Source: Campylorhamphus procurvoides (lineage: Eukaryota; Chordata; Aves; Passeriformes; Dendrocolaptidae). From it: a DNA stretch of 64,000 nt. The notes beneath the pieces are model-generated. The model was given only the letters and a program-made list of their open reading frames with translations. It was not told the DNA's origin and searched no databases. The translations under genes and the position numbers were made by a program. Within the stretch, counting starts at the first letter, position 1. Every line of letters starts with the position of its first letter. Shown here one piece after another: positions 1-60,275 of the stretch. The stretch spans positions 1-64,000 of the forward strand of contig WBMV01007711.1 of assembly GCA_013396655.1 (NCBI GenBank), given 5' to 3'.

Positions 1-702
1 CTCTCAAACTTATTTAGATAGTTTCTATTTAATGCTCCTTTCAATCCCAGTGGTTTTCTGTAAGGCTTTCACTGGGCATTCAGCTTATATTTTACATCTG
101 CTTTAGCTGGGCATACCTGCAGCACCCAGGAGAGATGGAATATACAGAGAAATATGTATAAATAGCCTGAAATCAGCAGAGGGCACATCCTAGTTCTGAA
201 TCAGAGCATTTATTGCTCCATGGAATGCAGGGATGGCCCCAGTGCTGGGAATTGCAGCTCCCTGCCCTGGGCTGGAGTCAGGGCTGTGTCCATCTGGAGG
301 GGGTTTGATGATGCACAGAGCTTGAGCTGGCTCCCTGAGGGAAAATTGGGTTTCCAGGGTGTTTCTAGGGGAGGAAGGAGTGCAATCCTCCTCTGTATGG
401 GCTGGTTTTTATAAGGAAAAGGGTTATTGACAAAGGGATGCAGAATTCTCTAAGCTCCCTGGGGGTTATTTGCCCATGACTGAGCAGTGCAGCAGTTTGG
501 GTTCCTGTGTTGGACTCCCACCCCACCACACCCCCTGCCAGGTTTTTTGCCTTCAAGCAGCCAACAGCTGGATATTTTCCCCCTACATGCACTGAGGAAC
601 TAATTAAACACACCAGAGACATGGAGAAGTAACCCATTCCTCCCCAGAGCTCCTAGAAACTGGAACAGAATAGCCAGCTACCTGATAGAGCCATCCAGGA
701 TC

Positions 703-914
703 TGAGGTTTAGGTTGGACATCAGGAGGAATTTCTTCATGGAAAGGGTGGTCAGGGTTTGGAAGGGGGTGCCCAGGGAGGTTTGGAGTGCCCAGCCCTGG
801 AGGTGCCCAAGGCAGGACTGGACATGGCTGGGTGACAAGGTGGGCATCAAGCACAGGGTGGTCTTGGTGACTCCAGAGGGTTTTTCCAACCAAAATGATG
901 CTGTGATCCTGTAA
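703..914 (+). mobile_element. CR1 retrotransposon 3' fragment
   Basis: The segment has the typical 3' untranslated portion of avian CR1: a GGTTTAGGTTGGACATCAGG-like start, then AGGAATTTCTTCATGG, GGTGCCCAGGGAGG and a terminal ATGATGCTGTGATCCTGT. It is 5' truncated, as most CR1 copies are. The 5' edge is approximate. It resembles the opposite-strand copy at 16293-16690. Confidence 0.85.
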
Positions 915-3900
915 TAATGAACTATCCAGGGTTTGAGACGCCCTCAGCCTTTCCCAGGCCAGCTGGCCTCGTGCTGCAGGGAAATTCCACCTTCACTTGG
1001 ATTATTTACTCTCATCTGCCCTCTGAGTTCTCCCCCTCCCACTGGATTTACCAATCATTGCTGTTAATAAAGGGCCAGATCATTGAGCGCCGAGGGGCCA
1101 ATCCAAAGGCCAAAAAGTTAATGGAATACCTTTACATATTGGATCCCAATCTCATTTTCACTCTCAAACAGCTTGAGTGAAAGCCATGCACTCATCTCCC
1201 ATGCCATTCCTGTTCTCTATGGAGAACATCTGGCTGCTAAACCCTGCAGAGTGGGGTTTATCCCATGGGGAGAAAACAGCCCAGGGAAGGGTACTGGCAG
1301 CTCCACACCTCACATTAAGCTTAAGCTGCTCCCAAATTTGATGGTGACACTTCTGAACCCACAGGTTCCTGAAAATCAGCGGCTCACTGATGAGTGTTGA
1401 TACAGAGAGACAGAAAAATGGAGAGTTGAAAAGCTTCTTAAGGGACTGGGTGACCAGTTCTTGCTAATTTTCACGGGGCACTAGATATCCAAAAGCTGTT
1501 CCCAAGGCAGCTTTAAAAACTTCAGATGCAACAATTAAATAAATAAAAAGATCAAATACAAGGATACAGCGATTTTGTTCTCTCATCTGATTTTACAGCA
1601 GTGTCTGATTGCTCTGGAATCTGGTTTTACCAAATGTATGGAGAGATAAAACTGTGAGAAGAGCCCACAGTTTTAGATCCTGCAGGAGATAAAGGCAGTG
1701 TGTGCAGAGGATGACTCTGAGCTGAACACGAGCTGCAGGGTGACACATAAGCTTCTATCAACTCTTGCAAATAATTTGAGCTCCAATGCCATAAGTGCCT
1801 TAAATTAAATCCCTCTCAACAGCAGCCAATCTAAATCATTAAACATATGTCACGTAGCGAGCCATAATCACGGCAAGTGTCGTCTGCACAGCGTTTCATT
1901 TCAATAGAAAATGTACTGCAGTTGTTAATTTGACCATTTTTCAGTGTTCTGTGCCTCTCAGAAAATACACAGAGTTAGAGGCAGGGCTTGTTTTGTCACC
2001 AAGTGAGACCCACATGTGCCTGTTATTGTGGGACCCAGTTTGTTGTGATGTATGACTGTGAAGCAAAGGATGAGATCTCTGCCATGATTTATTACTGCCT
2101 CTAGAATTTCAGAGAAATTTTTGGGCTAGGCAGGGTCATGAGAGGACCTACAATTATCCCTCCTCATAAACAAGCAGCTGAATTTCCTCCCCTTACCTCA
2201 AAACCTGAATCTGAAAGGTTTGCAGGATAATCTGCAAGACCAGGGTATTCCACCTTAGAAGGCCTTGTGGAATGACCTTGGCCATGGCAAAAACTCAGGG
2301 CCACATCTGTCTCAGCTGCAATTTGAGCTTCTCACCAGCTGGGGAAGCCTCTGAAGCTGAATTTTTAATTTTATTCTAAAGTTTACGTCGCTCTCTCCTG
2401 ATTGATGGTAACACATGGAAAATACGGCCATAATTTGTTCCATAAATTATGGAATTGTTTAATTGAATTGAAGCCATCCTTTATGCACTGTACTAATTAT
2501 AAGTAATTACAGTTTCCTCTTCGTGGCAAGGTTATTTTATGGACTTTTGATTGAAATTTCTTACAGTGAAACTAGTAGGCTCAACCTGCCCCTCCATAGT
2601 AGCTATACCTGGTGGAGCATTATTCCATGTTTGGATTTTATCTGGATGTAACATTCCTGGCTCAGGTATCCCAAAATTTGCCTGCACAGCATGAGGGTGG
2701 CTTACTTAAAAATCCCCCTTTTCCATGTTTCATGAGTAACTTGAGTTGGAGCCTCTTGGGCTCCAAAGGACCTCTGGGCATATTCAACATTAAGAAAAGT
2801 GCTGATGCAACCTGGAAAGTTCCCCCAAAGCAAGAATTTCAGGAGTTAATTTACACTCCATTATATATAGGAATTTCAGCAGCATATGTGTCTCCATCAG
2901 CTGAGTTAACACTGCTGGGAAGTCTTGGTTTCCTCTGTGCTTCCCAAGTATTTTCACATCAGTTTTCCAAGAAAATGGCTTTTTGAAGAATTAACTTTTT
3001 TTTTTCTTTTTTCAAGGGGTGGGAGGGGAAGAATTACAAGGGAAAAAAAGTTCCTGACTTGTTTTGGTTTCCCATTCCAAATTTCTCTTGGAATTGTATA
3101 ATTCACCACTTCACGTAAAGTTGTGATCAGGTGCAGGAGCATTTTGTTTGCACTCGCTGCTTTAATATTTGCAAATGTAGGTGTTGAAGAAGACATTTTT
3201 CAGACACAAATGGCCCTCAGTGGATTGAGGAATGGAAATGTTCCAGGCTGATAATTACCAGGAAAGCCTTAAATTGCAGACACCTCAAGTAAGTGTCTTT
3301 TCAAGAGCCAACCATCATTATTAGAAGGAAATGTGGCAACTCAAGGCACAGGTGCTGATTAAACATTACTGGCAAGAGTGGATTGGTTGCAAAATCTGCA
3401 ACCTCCCACCCTTAAAAGCATAATTTTAGATGAGCCTGCTNTAAAGAATAACAGGCAAATCCTGAGCAAAACCTGTGCATTTCCTTGTATCTCCCAAACT
3501 GTGGGTGACCATCAGTGAAGTGTCCCCACCCCACTCGTGTGTGTTTGGAGTTTGGGGAGAATCAAAAATTGATCCAGTGGCAAACCTGGGGTTGTATCTG
3601 CCTTTGACCCCCTTGTATCCAGGGTCAAACCACGACACTCTGTCCCAAGGAAAGCTACATTTATGACTTGCAATGCAAATCAATCAAATTACTTACGTCT
3701 CTTTCGAGTTTTGATTTTTAAACTTCAGGTTTCTCCTTCCTCAGTGATAGCCCTGACAAGGTTTGAGGTCTGAGCAGCTTGTGGCACTCTGACTCGTGGC
3801 TCTGTGTGTGTTGCTGGTCCTTTTCTTTCTGTTAAAGGATCTCAAAGGCTTTTTCCACAGAAGAACCTGCTCATAATAGACGTGTTACTCAGTTCCTCAA

Positions 3901-4029
3901 TAAGCCAGGACAAGCTCAGCAAGCCCTGCTTTATTAAAGCACATCTTCTGGGTTTGGAGCATCCACCTTTAGCTGACAGCTGTAAAGCAGGGCTGGTGCT
4001 CCCCAGGGCTGGGAATGGCTGGAGTTGTG

Positions 4030-4215
4030 TCAGGGCAGGGTCAGGTGGGATCTCAGGACAAGGTTCTTCCCCCAGAGGGTGGTGGGAACCAAACAGGCTC
4101 CCCAGGGCAGTGGGCACAGCCCCGAGGCTGCCAGAGCTCCAGGAGGGTTTGGATGATGCTCTGGGGCACAGGGTGGGATTGTTGGGCTCCAGCCTTAGGC
4201 TGGGACTTGGCAGGT
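4030..4215 (+). mobile_element. CR1 retrotransposon fragment, diverged
   Basis: The sequence carries the CR1 motifs AAGGTTCTTCCCCCAGAGGG, GGCTCCCCAGGGCAGTGGGC and GGTTTGGATGATGCTC in the usual order. It is older and more diverged than the other copies, and both edges are approximate. Confidence 0.7.
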
Positions 4216-7200
4216 GGGGATGCTCCCTGTGACAGTCCCAGCTAAAGTCCTCTCCATTTCAGATCAATGATTTTAAGCCTTTTCTCCAGAGTGAGAGGAT
4301 CAACTTCAGACTCAGAGAAATCTGCCACAAGAAGCTCTTGGGTATGAGAAGGGAGGCAAAGTCAAAACTCCCTGTGTGGCTTCACGCAGAGAGGGTGCCA
4401 GCCCGAGCTAATGAAATCTTTGCATTCTTAGTGTTTGAACTCTTGATTAGGAGACTATTTTTGCGTGCTTCAAAATGCAGAGCATGCACAGTAATTTATG
4501 TTTTGTGATATCTGCACTCTGTGGGCTCCTTGGCATCCCCCATGTCAATCATTTTGGCACTGCCTTTTAGGGGAATTGCAACAGCTGGATTTCAGAAAGA
4601 AAACAGTGACTGACTAAAGTTAGAGTTTAAAATGTCCTCTGTCCCCCAGATTTAATCTCCCTCCAGCAGCACCTCCTCTCTGGAAAGGATGTGCTTTTGG
4701 GTAGTCTGTGATCCGGTTTTATCCATGCTTTTTCAGGATAAGCTCAGATTTCTTCAGCTTTAATAAAGACCTTATGTTCCTAAGCATCTTACACATAATA
4801 GTGCTTAATGGGCACTCACCACAAGAAAGGCCATATGATTTTGAAAGATACAACCCTGACATTTTCACCCAAAAACGCTGTTTACACATGTCAAAGTATT
4901 GTCTTGGATTTTGAAAAGCCTTTCTATTCCCGTCTGACAGCTGGGGGAAAATGGTTAATCCTGAAGTGGTTTCACTGCATGTGCAAACTCACAAGTGGAG
5001 GATTCCTCAGGATTCCTGTCCAGAGGGAACTTCCCAGGGCCTCAGGGAGTGAATCTTGACACCTTTCCACCCCGAATACTTTTGAGATGGAATCAGATAA
5101 AAGCAGTAAATAAAAATCCCAGCTCGATGCCATCAGTCTTTTAGCCCCTATTCAACCTGCTTGCTTTCCACTGTCCTCATCTGCTTTTTATTTCTCTTAA
5201 ATTCTTTTCCCTTTCCTTTATAACTTAATATAAACACTGATTTTTTTTTTTGTTTTGTTTTGTTTCTGTGATTGTTCCTTCCTCTCTGCCTTTGTTGCCT
5301 TTCCATTCTCAGAAGCACCTTGTGGTCCCTCACATGCTCAGCAATTAATATGTCAAGATGTCTGGATGTCTCAGAGGGAAATCCTCTGACTCAGAAAAGC
5401 ATATCTGTGAAGTAGTGCCTTGAAAGATTAAAAAAAGACATGAGAAAGTTAAGTTTCTTTTCCAGTGGGACTCTTTAAGTCATTACTACAAGGTGGGAGA
5501 AATGCTGAGCCATGAGAGAATTTGATCCAACCCTACTGAAATCAGTAGAAACACTCAGAACAGCCTACAAGCCACGTCCTGTCACCCATATATGACATAT
5601 CTGTCACCCCAAATCCAACCCTGGTCTCTGCAAGGCTCATCTGCCTCAATGTAGCTCCGAGACATAAAAGGGAAATTATTCTAATTCCCTCTTCCTTCCT
5701 GCATGGCCAGAAATAGCATCTGATGGGGCCCAATGTTGCGTGTGTAACGGGGTAATTAGGAGCAATTTTCTGCCTCTCCTGGTTTTGTCTGGTTGGAAAT
5801 TAATGCTGCAGTGCCTGGGTAGGTGGGTCTGGTGACGTGGGGGGAAGAACAGCAAAGAATATAAATGCCTTATGTGCTATCCTGCATTTTCCTGATTAGC
5901 CTCTGCATCGAGGGAAATCAATAAAATAAAGGCAGCAAGGCAGCAGTTTAAAACTTTCTATCAAATAGAAAGCTTGCACCTCTGAAATGATACTTTACTG
6001 ACCAGTATTGCAAGAGATACCTAAATCAGGTCAACCCTATTTTTTTTTCACTGTTAAAAAAAAGAAAAAGTTCATTACTTTGAAATTCTATAACATGAAT
6101 CATGCCAATTGTGCCTTTGGGAAATCTCTCCAGACTCACAAGCTGAACTGAAATAAATCCCATTGGAAAAGGCAATTCTTTGTGTCTTAATAAGCTCAAC
6201 TTTTTATACATGTACATAACACATATGTATTTTTATCCCTCTGCTTTCCAAAGGACAAAAGCATCACTGAATGCACCTTTCTATAGTGCAGATAATCATA
6301 AAAACCTGGCCCTGGCTCACACAAAGAATGTTTTGGAGAGGGAAATGCTTTACCATTTCTATTTAAGACTTTTTCCATCCTTTATGCTCTTCATCTCAGT
6401 CTTTACCCAGGTCCTGTTTGTTCAGACCCATCATAAGGGGTTGTAGCTCTTTGGCAGTCACAGAGTTCAGAGGAGGGCTGAAAATGTGATTTCTCCCAGT
6501 TTCACCCTGGTGTAATTAAGCACTGAAACGTCCTATAAACAAACCCAGTCTTCTGAAAAAGGCACATTTGCTGAGTTTTACACTTGGGTTTCACCCCCTT
6601 CCTTGGTCAGGTTTTGGGTCCTGAGCCTATCCCAGGTTTCAACTTCCCAGTCCTACCACACAGTCACAGAAAGTGTAACCCCAACCCCCAAAGCCAGCCC
6701 TGTGTTTATTAAATTCATAAAATTATCCTGTTTGACTGCAAATTTCTTAAAGTCTGGAGAAGCTTGTAATCTACAGGGACAGGGGACAATTAAGTGCAGA
6801 GGTGGGGACAAGGGAGGTAGGAAATCCAGGTGAGCACCAGAGAGAGAGATTTACCTTTCCGTTCCCTCGGGCTTTAGTTTTAAATTTAGGTGCCTGAAAA
6901 CCATGAGGGTAGAAAGGGCAAGGGTTGGGCCTTTGAGTTTTGTTTGAAGAGCATCCTAAAAGGAAAAGCCCACAGATGGACAATGAGTTAGAGAGGGAAA
7001 ATGCTCCAGAATCTGGCAGAGGCAATGAAATGGCAGTGACACTTGGCAGGATACATTGCCGAGGAATAAAATCCAAGGCACCCTGGACAGGGACCAGGCT
7101 GGGTGAATACAAAGATGATGGATGCCAAGGTAAGGACAGGGGCTTGGAAAGGGTGGGAACAGAATGGAACTGAGCACAATGGATGGAAGGCTTCCAAACC

Positions 7201-10154
7201 AGCTTTGGAAGGGGGAGTGATGGTAGGGATGTTGCTCTCAGCTCCACCGTGTGTAAAATGAGGGTGATAATAGCTGATAACTTTAATGAGCTCAGTTTGT
7301 GTTCTGCCAGCCAAAGGCAGCCCCTGTGCCTCTAATTCCACGGACACCTAGGGGAGCAAACCCACTTCAGCCTGCATTTGGAAGTGCCAATTGCAACTGC
7401 TGTTTGTTGTAGGGATTGGGATTGTTAATGATTCTTCCCGAGAAGATTTTAATGCACATAACAGAGCAGTTTACAGGTCATGTTTCAATGAGAGGTAATA
7501 ACCAGTTTCTGGACTAATCTTACTCAGTCAGAGCTAACTTTTGAAGCACATTTTGGAAGTAAGAACTCATTTGGTTATTCTCTTCTGGCGACATGAATGG
7601 CCAGGCTGAGCTCTGTGGGGAGTGCACATCTACTGGCTCTCAGCTGGACACCTCGTGGCATGGGAGAATGTGCCCTTTGGCAGGAGATAAGGATGGAAAA
7701 ATACGCTTGGAGGGGGTTTCCAGCAGCAAGTGCTTGCAGTCCAAGTGGAACTCTGCAAGTGGGTGCTATCTGGAGAAAAAAAATCTCCCCCTTTGGCTCT
7801 GCCCTGCTCTTTTCTGAGCCTGCACCTCCCTCCCAGCCCCAGAGAGCTTCAGAAGTGCATGTGAGTCCCAACCTGCCTGGAGGGAATCCATATCCCATCA
7901 AAAGAGATGTAATGTGGGCAAGCTGGATGTTAATGTGGCTCTTTCAATCTGCTGCATTAACTTGGCATCAGCACCAGCTCCTCTTTGGGGAAGCCAATGG
8001 CACAGAGCTGCACAGGCACTGGGCTTTTCCCTCTCCTTTCTCTGCACTGACCCACTGGTGGCTTTTCATGAGCTCTCATGGACCTCCTGGGCTTCAGGTG
8101 GTGCTTGGAAAGGAGGGGAGGCTTCCCAGGGCAAAACCACCCCCAGGAAATAGGTGTTCAGATGTTTCTGGAAGCCCTGGTAGCAAATCACCTGCATGCC
8201 ATGGCACTTTGGTGGCTCAACACTCCGGGGATGGATTGGGATCCAGCAGACCTTGTGCTTCCACATCCCTCACTCAGTGTGCCATCTGTGCCACCAACAC
8301 CTCCCCAGGGGCACAGGCTGTGAAATAGAACATCCTCCCAGCAAGGAAAGGAAACCAGGACATCAGGATTTTAACACAAACCATAAAATCCCCCTTTTTC
8401 TCTGTTAAAGGGAAAAAATACCTGTGTTTTCATGAGGAAAATCTTAGTTGTTCACTGTGTTTTTCCTCCACCACCCTTCCTAGTAAGCATGGCTTAATAT
8501 TTCAGATGTTTTTTACAGCATGTTCACTTTCAGAGAACATTTCTTTTAGGTGTAGAACCTGAATAAGAACAGGAACAGCTTTCAGGTTATTTAACACCTC
8601 CTGGTTCTCGCTGGAATTTCTGTCAGGATATCAAAATGCTTGGTGTTAGCACTACTGTGGCTACTCCTGGAGCCATATGCATATATGAATAGCTGATCTG
8701 TTGCCTTTAAATCACTGGTATTCCTGGCTGTAGGAAGGAGATGGTGTGCTGGGAGCTGAAAATCTGGCAGCAAATAAAAATCCCACCGATATATCTTTTA
8801 AATCTCATTGTGGCTCAACCTCTGATGCTGCAGTCCTGTATCATACTCAGCAACACTTCTCTCTGTTTTAACATACAAGCCAATGACTTCCCTGCCCCAC
8901 CAGCATCTCCCACTGCCAAAAAGCAGAGAGAATTGTGTTAGTGATGAAGAATATTATTCAAAATTGCCTGGAGGACTGTTGGGCAGCTGATGGACGGGGG
9001 AATCATGGCATGGGAGGAAGGTTGGCTGCTGCTCCAGTGGGTGGGCATTGAGATGGACCTGCCACAGAGCAGCCTCACAGAGCTACCAGAGAGCTTTGAG
9101 CAAATTTAATTGGGAAATAGGATATTTATCCACCAAAATATCAAACACAAGGATGGCCCAGAGCAAGATACACATCTGCCCACCTTGTCCCCCAGCGGCA
9201 TGTCTGTGGTGGCCACTGAGTCTCAGGCTGGCTTAAGAGCAGGGCACGTTTTGCTTTCTCAGTCCCCTCAGAAGGAATTGCAGAGCACCGTGCTGGAAAA
9301 ACATGGCATTTCCCCTCCTCTGTTTTTCTGTCTTTCCCTGGAAGCCTTTCTCAATTTCCTCTGCCTTTCTGTAGTGTTTTCACAAAGGGTAACAACAAAA
9401 ATCACCCCAATACAGTCACTGTTCTCCTGTTTGCTGTGGGGTAGGTAAGGAAAATACCTCTGCAGGCATGGTAGAATTTCTTTAAGCATTTTGAAAAGTT
9501 AACATTTTACTTTGAAAGCATCAAAGCGATACCACTGACTGAAATCACAGAAATTCCCTCAAGGCTACTCAGGCAGTTCTGTGCCTATGCTGTTAAAAAA
9601 AGCACATTCCATGTCCTGTATTGCCACTGAAAAATGGTGGGGAGATGCTTTGCATGGGGAGAACCTGCCCCAGGGAGCCTGAGGAGACACAGAACTGCCA
9701 TCAGGGAGGGCAGCAATTTTTAGCTGTTGGTGTTTATGGCTGGTTTGAAATGAGAGGCAGAGACTTTTCCCAATAACAAGGTTTTGTGCTCTGCCTTGTC
9801 TTGAACGAGAGCCAAGGGAAGGTGTGGAAATTGCTCCAGCCACGACCTCTCCCAGGCTGGGCTGACCCCTTTAAATGGAAGCATTTGCTGGCTCAGAAGG
9901 ACTGGAGAAGCTTTTTCAGGTGATGTGCTGCCGAGGTGTGCTTTTATATCTTTGACATTTCACTTGCTGGAGGATTTTTCTGTCTACAGAGGGCGAGTGG
10001 AGCTGCTGCTGTGTCATATTTGTCAGTCAGCAGTCACCCTTTCCAGCCCCCTTTTTGGCAGAGCATCTTCAGCCAAGCAGTCATTTCTTCTTACTTTCCA
10101 CAGCTAAATCCCAAGCAGGGGCAGATACAGCTTTTTTCCATCATCCTCACAGAC

Positions 10155-10690
10155 ATCACTCGACAAAGGAAGTGCTGAAAGTGAAAGGTTTCCTCTCACA
10201 CATGTGCTGGGACAGGATTATCAGTGGAGTGAACACAATTGCTGAGTTCTCCTCCTGATGTGCTCACACGAGGCTGGCAGAGAGTGCAACAGGAGCAGGG
10301 AACCTGCACCTGGCATTGCTCCTCAGCTGGACCTGCTGGGAGGACTCAAAAATTCCCTTTTCCCATGTACAAACTGCCTTGAAAACCAACCAGTGCTTGT
10401 TTTCATGCTTAGCCACAACAGCTTCATTCCTGGGACATCANCTGGTTTTCATTAGGGATATGTGGATGAAAACACTGCAGCACAGAACAGACAGATTTTA
10501 TCTGCTGGCTTGTTTGTGATGCAAATTTATAGGCTAATTCAAGTCTTTTTTTTACACACATAGGTCCCAACAGAAAAATCAAGCTCAAATAGGTGCAGTC
10601 CAAGCTTTTCTAGTGCAACCATCCCAAACCACACTCACACTAAGCAATGATTTACTTACTCTATAGAGTCTCTCTTGGACTTTGGGGTTT
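10155..10690. repeat. Suspected false duplication: first copies of blocks A and B, split by N
   Basis: Block A (10155-10440) is followed by a single N (10441), block B (10442-10690) and another N (10691). A nearly identical block A recurs at 10692-10977, then 238 unique bases, then a nearly identical block B at 11216-11460. The order A-N-B-N-A'-unique-B' is what results when two contig ends of one haplotype are scaffolded beside the full sequence of the other. True intron 1 is probably about 537 bases shorter. Confidence 0.85.
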
Positions 10691-10691
10691 N

Positions 10692-11460
10692 ATCACTCGA
10701 CAAAGGAAGTGCTGAAAGTGAAAGGTTTCCTCTCACACATGTGCTGGGACAGGATTATCAGTGGAGTGAACACAATTGCTGAGTTCTCCTCCTGATGTGC
10801 TCACACGAGGCTGGCAGAGAGTGCAGCAGGATCAGGGATCCTGCACCTGGCATTGCTCCTCAGCTGGATATGCTGGGAGGACTCAAAAATTCCCTTTTCC
10901 CATGTACAAGCTGCCTTGAAAACCAACCAGTGTTTGTTTTCATGCTTAGCCACAACAGCTTCATTCCTGGGACATCACTTATGTCTTATCATCGATTTCC
11001 CCCTCCCCTTCCCTTGCAGAGTGCTGTGGTTAATTTGTTTTTAAAATGTTGTACAGTAATTACTTTATTTAAATGAATCCTCTGGCAAGCAGGTTCTTCA
11101 TCAAACTTGTCACTTACTCTGCTATTTTTCTTTTAACCTGGACCTTACAATAAATTCTGGGCTTGGCTGTCAGTCATCAGCAGAAGAAGGAGAACAGAAA
11201 CTATTTACTGAATTGCTGGTTTTCATTAGGGATATGTGGATGAAAACACTGCAGCACAGAACAGACAGATTTTATCTGCTGGCTTGTTTGTGATGCAAAT
11301 TTATAGGCTAATTCAAGTCTTTTTTTTACACACATAGGTCCCAACAGAAAAATCAAGCTCAAATAGGTACAGTCCAAGCTTTTCTAATGCAACCATCCCA
11401 AACCACAATCACACTAAGCAATGATTTACTCCATAAAGTCTCTCTTGGACTTTGGGGTTT
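10692..11460. repeat. Continuous copy of blocks A' - unique - B'
   Basis: This is the uninterrupted version of the duplicated region: A' at 10692-10977, 238 bases absent from the first version, and B' at 11216-11460. It differs from the first version by a few substitutions and a small indel near the end of B. It is the likely correct sequence of the locus. Confidence 0.8.
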
Positions 11461-11474
11461 AATCCAGAGAACGT

Positions 11475-11545
11475 TCTTGGAGCAACCTGGACTAGTGGAA
11501 GGTGTCCCTGCCCATGTCATTCCAACCCAACCCATTCTGGCATTG
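11475..11545 (+). mobile_element. CR1 3' remnant
   Basis: A short stretch holds the CR1 phrases TTGGAGCAACCTGGACTAGT and GGAAGGTGTCCCTGCCCATG followed by TCCAACCCAACCCATTCTGG. It lacks the usual middle section between the last two, so it is an internally deleted copy. Confidence 0.75.
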
Positions 11546-14292
11546 CTTGTTCTATTCAGAATATCTCAAAATAAAGCTGGTGTCATCAGAGTTCCCTGTA
11601 AGTGCTTCCCTGCTCCATTAATGTGTACAAAAGGAGCCTGGAAAATCTGTCACAGGGTTCCCAATGCAGTGACTGCACAGCTGACTTCCAGAGAAAACTA
11701 CTGGAATATCTTTGATGTGTGCATAATCCATAATTTTGACTAGTTTGCTTAGAAAAAGCATCCACACAAAACTTTCCCTCTTTCCATCACTCCCTCCCTT
11801 CCTTCCCTGCCCAGGGAGCTTCTGCCCCTTTTCAAAGGGGACCAAGCAAAAATTCTGCAAAATTCTGTTAATGAAGTGTAAATAGTTCACAATTATATAC
11901 ATCAATTAAAATTAATCTTTATTTAATAGGCAATTAGTTAGAGGTCTGGAAATTGTTCTAGCCCTAGAATGAGAAAGTGCTTGTGTACATGTAGGTATGA
12001 ATGTTGCCTCAAGGGTGGTTGGATGAGGTAGTTTTAATTTTAAAAAAAGAAGTGGAAAGTAATACAATACACAGTAATTATTTCCAGGATGGAGGAGATT
12101 TTTTTGCCAAGATCCAATGGGAAGAAACTCATCCCATTGGAAGTGGGGAGAGACTGTGGTCCCTCTGTCTTATTCCATAGTTTTCTAGGCTATCCCTTAT
12201 AGCCAGTGCCACCCACCTTGCCTTATGGAATGATGCTCTGCTAATTCCAGGTGGGTTTTGAGGAAAACCCAGCACTTGGACCTTTCTGGCCCAAGACCAG
12301 GCTGGCATTTTAGCTGACTGAAAATAATCGTCTTCCTCAGGTGAAAACAGGGAAAGAAAATTGTATTTAACCAATAACCTTGTTGGTATCATCATTGGGG
12401 TGAGGAATTACAGGCTCTGAAAGCACAGATTTTTGATTTTTTCCCATTGGGGTGGTCTGGAGTTTGCAGCTCTGGAAAATCCTGCTGACTTTTAGCATTC
12501 TCCATGGTCTTTCACATTTGGTTCCAAAACCTGCTGTTGCATTTTTCCCAGTTATTCCTGTGTGTCCCAGCCTCTTGTATGTTTTATGAGGAAGAAGGGG
12601 GAAAAATCAGAGTCTTTCTGGTTTTAATACATCCATATACTAAATGAGAAATCCATGCAGAGAGCAAGAAAATTGCTTAAACTGGCAAATTGCTGAAGTC
12701 ACGTGAAGGCATCGCTAAATATGGGTTCAAGAGATGACACAACTCTGGGTATTCAGGAGCAGCAAGAGATTGCATTGCCAGCTTGGCTCTGAGAGCCTCC
12801 AGTGCTCTCATTGCTGGCTTAGCATTCCAAACAGGCTTTAATCCCACTGTGTTCCTGTTCCTGATTGTCAGCTAATGACTGCACTCTCCCTACACCGCTG
12901 ACTTCAGGACTGCAAGAGATTGCAGCTCCTAAGCTGAATGCACTCAGATGCTCAGAAAACTACAAAGAGATATCTGGGCTTCATATTTCACATGGGGAAA
13001 TGTGGAAACATGTAAGTGAGACATCCAAAGTACTCTCGAGTGACTTGCACTAAACGAGTAAATTATACTTGCAAAATCAAGTAGTGAAGCTGGAGATTGC
13101 TGTTTAGAGGAGCTATTTTTTTAAAAAATTAGCTGTTTGTTATGCAGTCATCAAATCCCAGTGCCCCTGGGCAGTCAGGACGTGTTGTTGGCATAATAAA
13201 GTCTCTGGAGGGAACAGACAGCCCAGTCTAAGTGGGACAGCCTGGACTTGAATCACAGCCACCTTCCCCAGCTCAGAATTTGTGCCAGAGAAGTTCATTA
13301 AGCTCCCGAAATTCAGGCTGGTTATTTACAGTCCTCTTTTGGAGAGCTTGCTTCCGTGTTAAAAAACCAGCTCCAACTCATCTCATTTGCTCTAAAAAAG
13401 GAGCAAGAAGTGTACAAAATTTCAGTGTGAGTGGTAGAAAGAAGCTGAACAGCATTCAAAGAGCACCTGCCCAGCTGGAATTGCACTGGATGGTTCAAGT
13501 AGTTCAAACCAGATGGTAGAAGAAGAGCCCAGAAGAAGGATGGGAAGTTGGGAGTGATTAAGTCCAGTACTGTCCTTGCAAGGAGACTCCTAAACCAGTG
13601 GCAGGATGGTTCTGGTGGGCACCACAGCACTGGGGATGTGACAGAGGGGAATGAATCTCTGTGGACCATGTTCTGTGCCACCAACTTCAATTCATTCAGC
13701 AATGAGCTTGGGAAAAGCCAAAATATTCTCCTATCCCTGAGCAAGCTGGGAAATGACCAGTGACATTGCTTAAGGTTTACAGAAAAAGCAGAGCCCTGCT
13801 ACAACACAGACCTCAAGGGGAAGCTTTTCAGTCCATTTCCTCTCAAGCTCCTCAATCTCTTCTGAGTGTGGCTCTTGCCCTGGCAGGATTTGCAGAAACA
13901 CTTCAGAAAACATCTCTGACATGTCCAGTTTCATCTCCAAATATAGATTAGGTTGGGGCAGGGGGGGTGAGACCTGTCAATATCAGTGCTTTCATTAAAT
14001 GGACGTTTTCACAAGTATTTAACGTGTTTCCTTTGAAAAGCCTCAATAACAAACACTTGTCATCTTTCCTGGATGTTTCTCTAAGCATCATTCATAATAT
14101 TGAGTTAAAATGCAGTGACACTGCAGGGAAAAACTAATGATCCAACTGGCTTTTGCTGTCCTGCTTTGAGCAGTGGTTTGGTTTTCCTTTAGGAAGGCTC
14201 AGGAATTCTTATTGCTCATAATTTATTTCTCTCTTTTCGTGTACGGCAATGAAGAGGTGAATAATCCTTCTCATTTATCTCTGTTTCAACAG

Positions 14293-60275
<45,983 letters not shown>

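Larger units (their letters stand above)
1..14292 (+). other. GRIK1: Intron 1 of GRIK1 (3' part)
   Basis: This stretch has no recognisable exon. It ends in a pyrimidine-rich tract and the acceptor TTTCAACAG before exon 2. The intron is phase 1, since exon 2 begins by completing a Gly codon. It holds CR1 fragments near 703-914, 4030-4215 and 11475-11545, poly-T runs near 2996-3013 and 5241-5268, one isolated N at 3441, and a duplicated block around N characters at 10441 and 10691. Open frames here, up to 243 codons at 7597-8328, match no protein I know and lack gene context. Confidence 0.85.

Noticed and set aside
3441..3441. Single N that might mark another false duplication
   Set aside because: I see no repeated sequence on its two sides, so it is treated as an isolated ambiguous base or gap.
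7597..8328. Plus-strand open frame of 243 codons in intron 1
   Set aside because: Composition is that of non-coding sequence, with no recognisable domain, no splice partners and overlapping frames in other phases.
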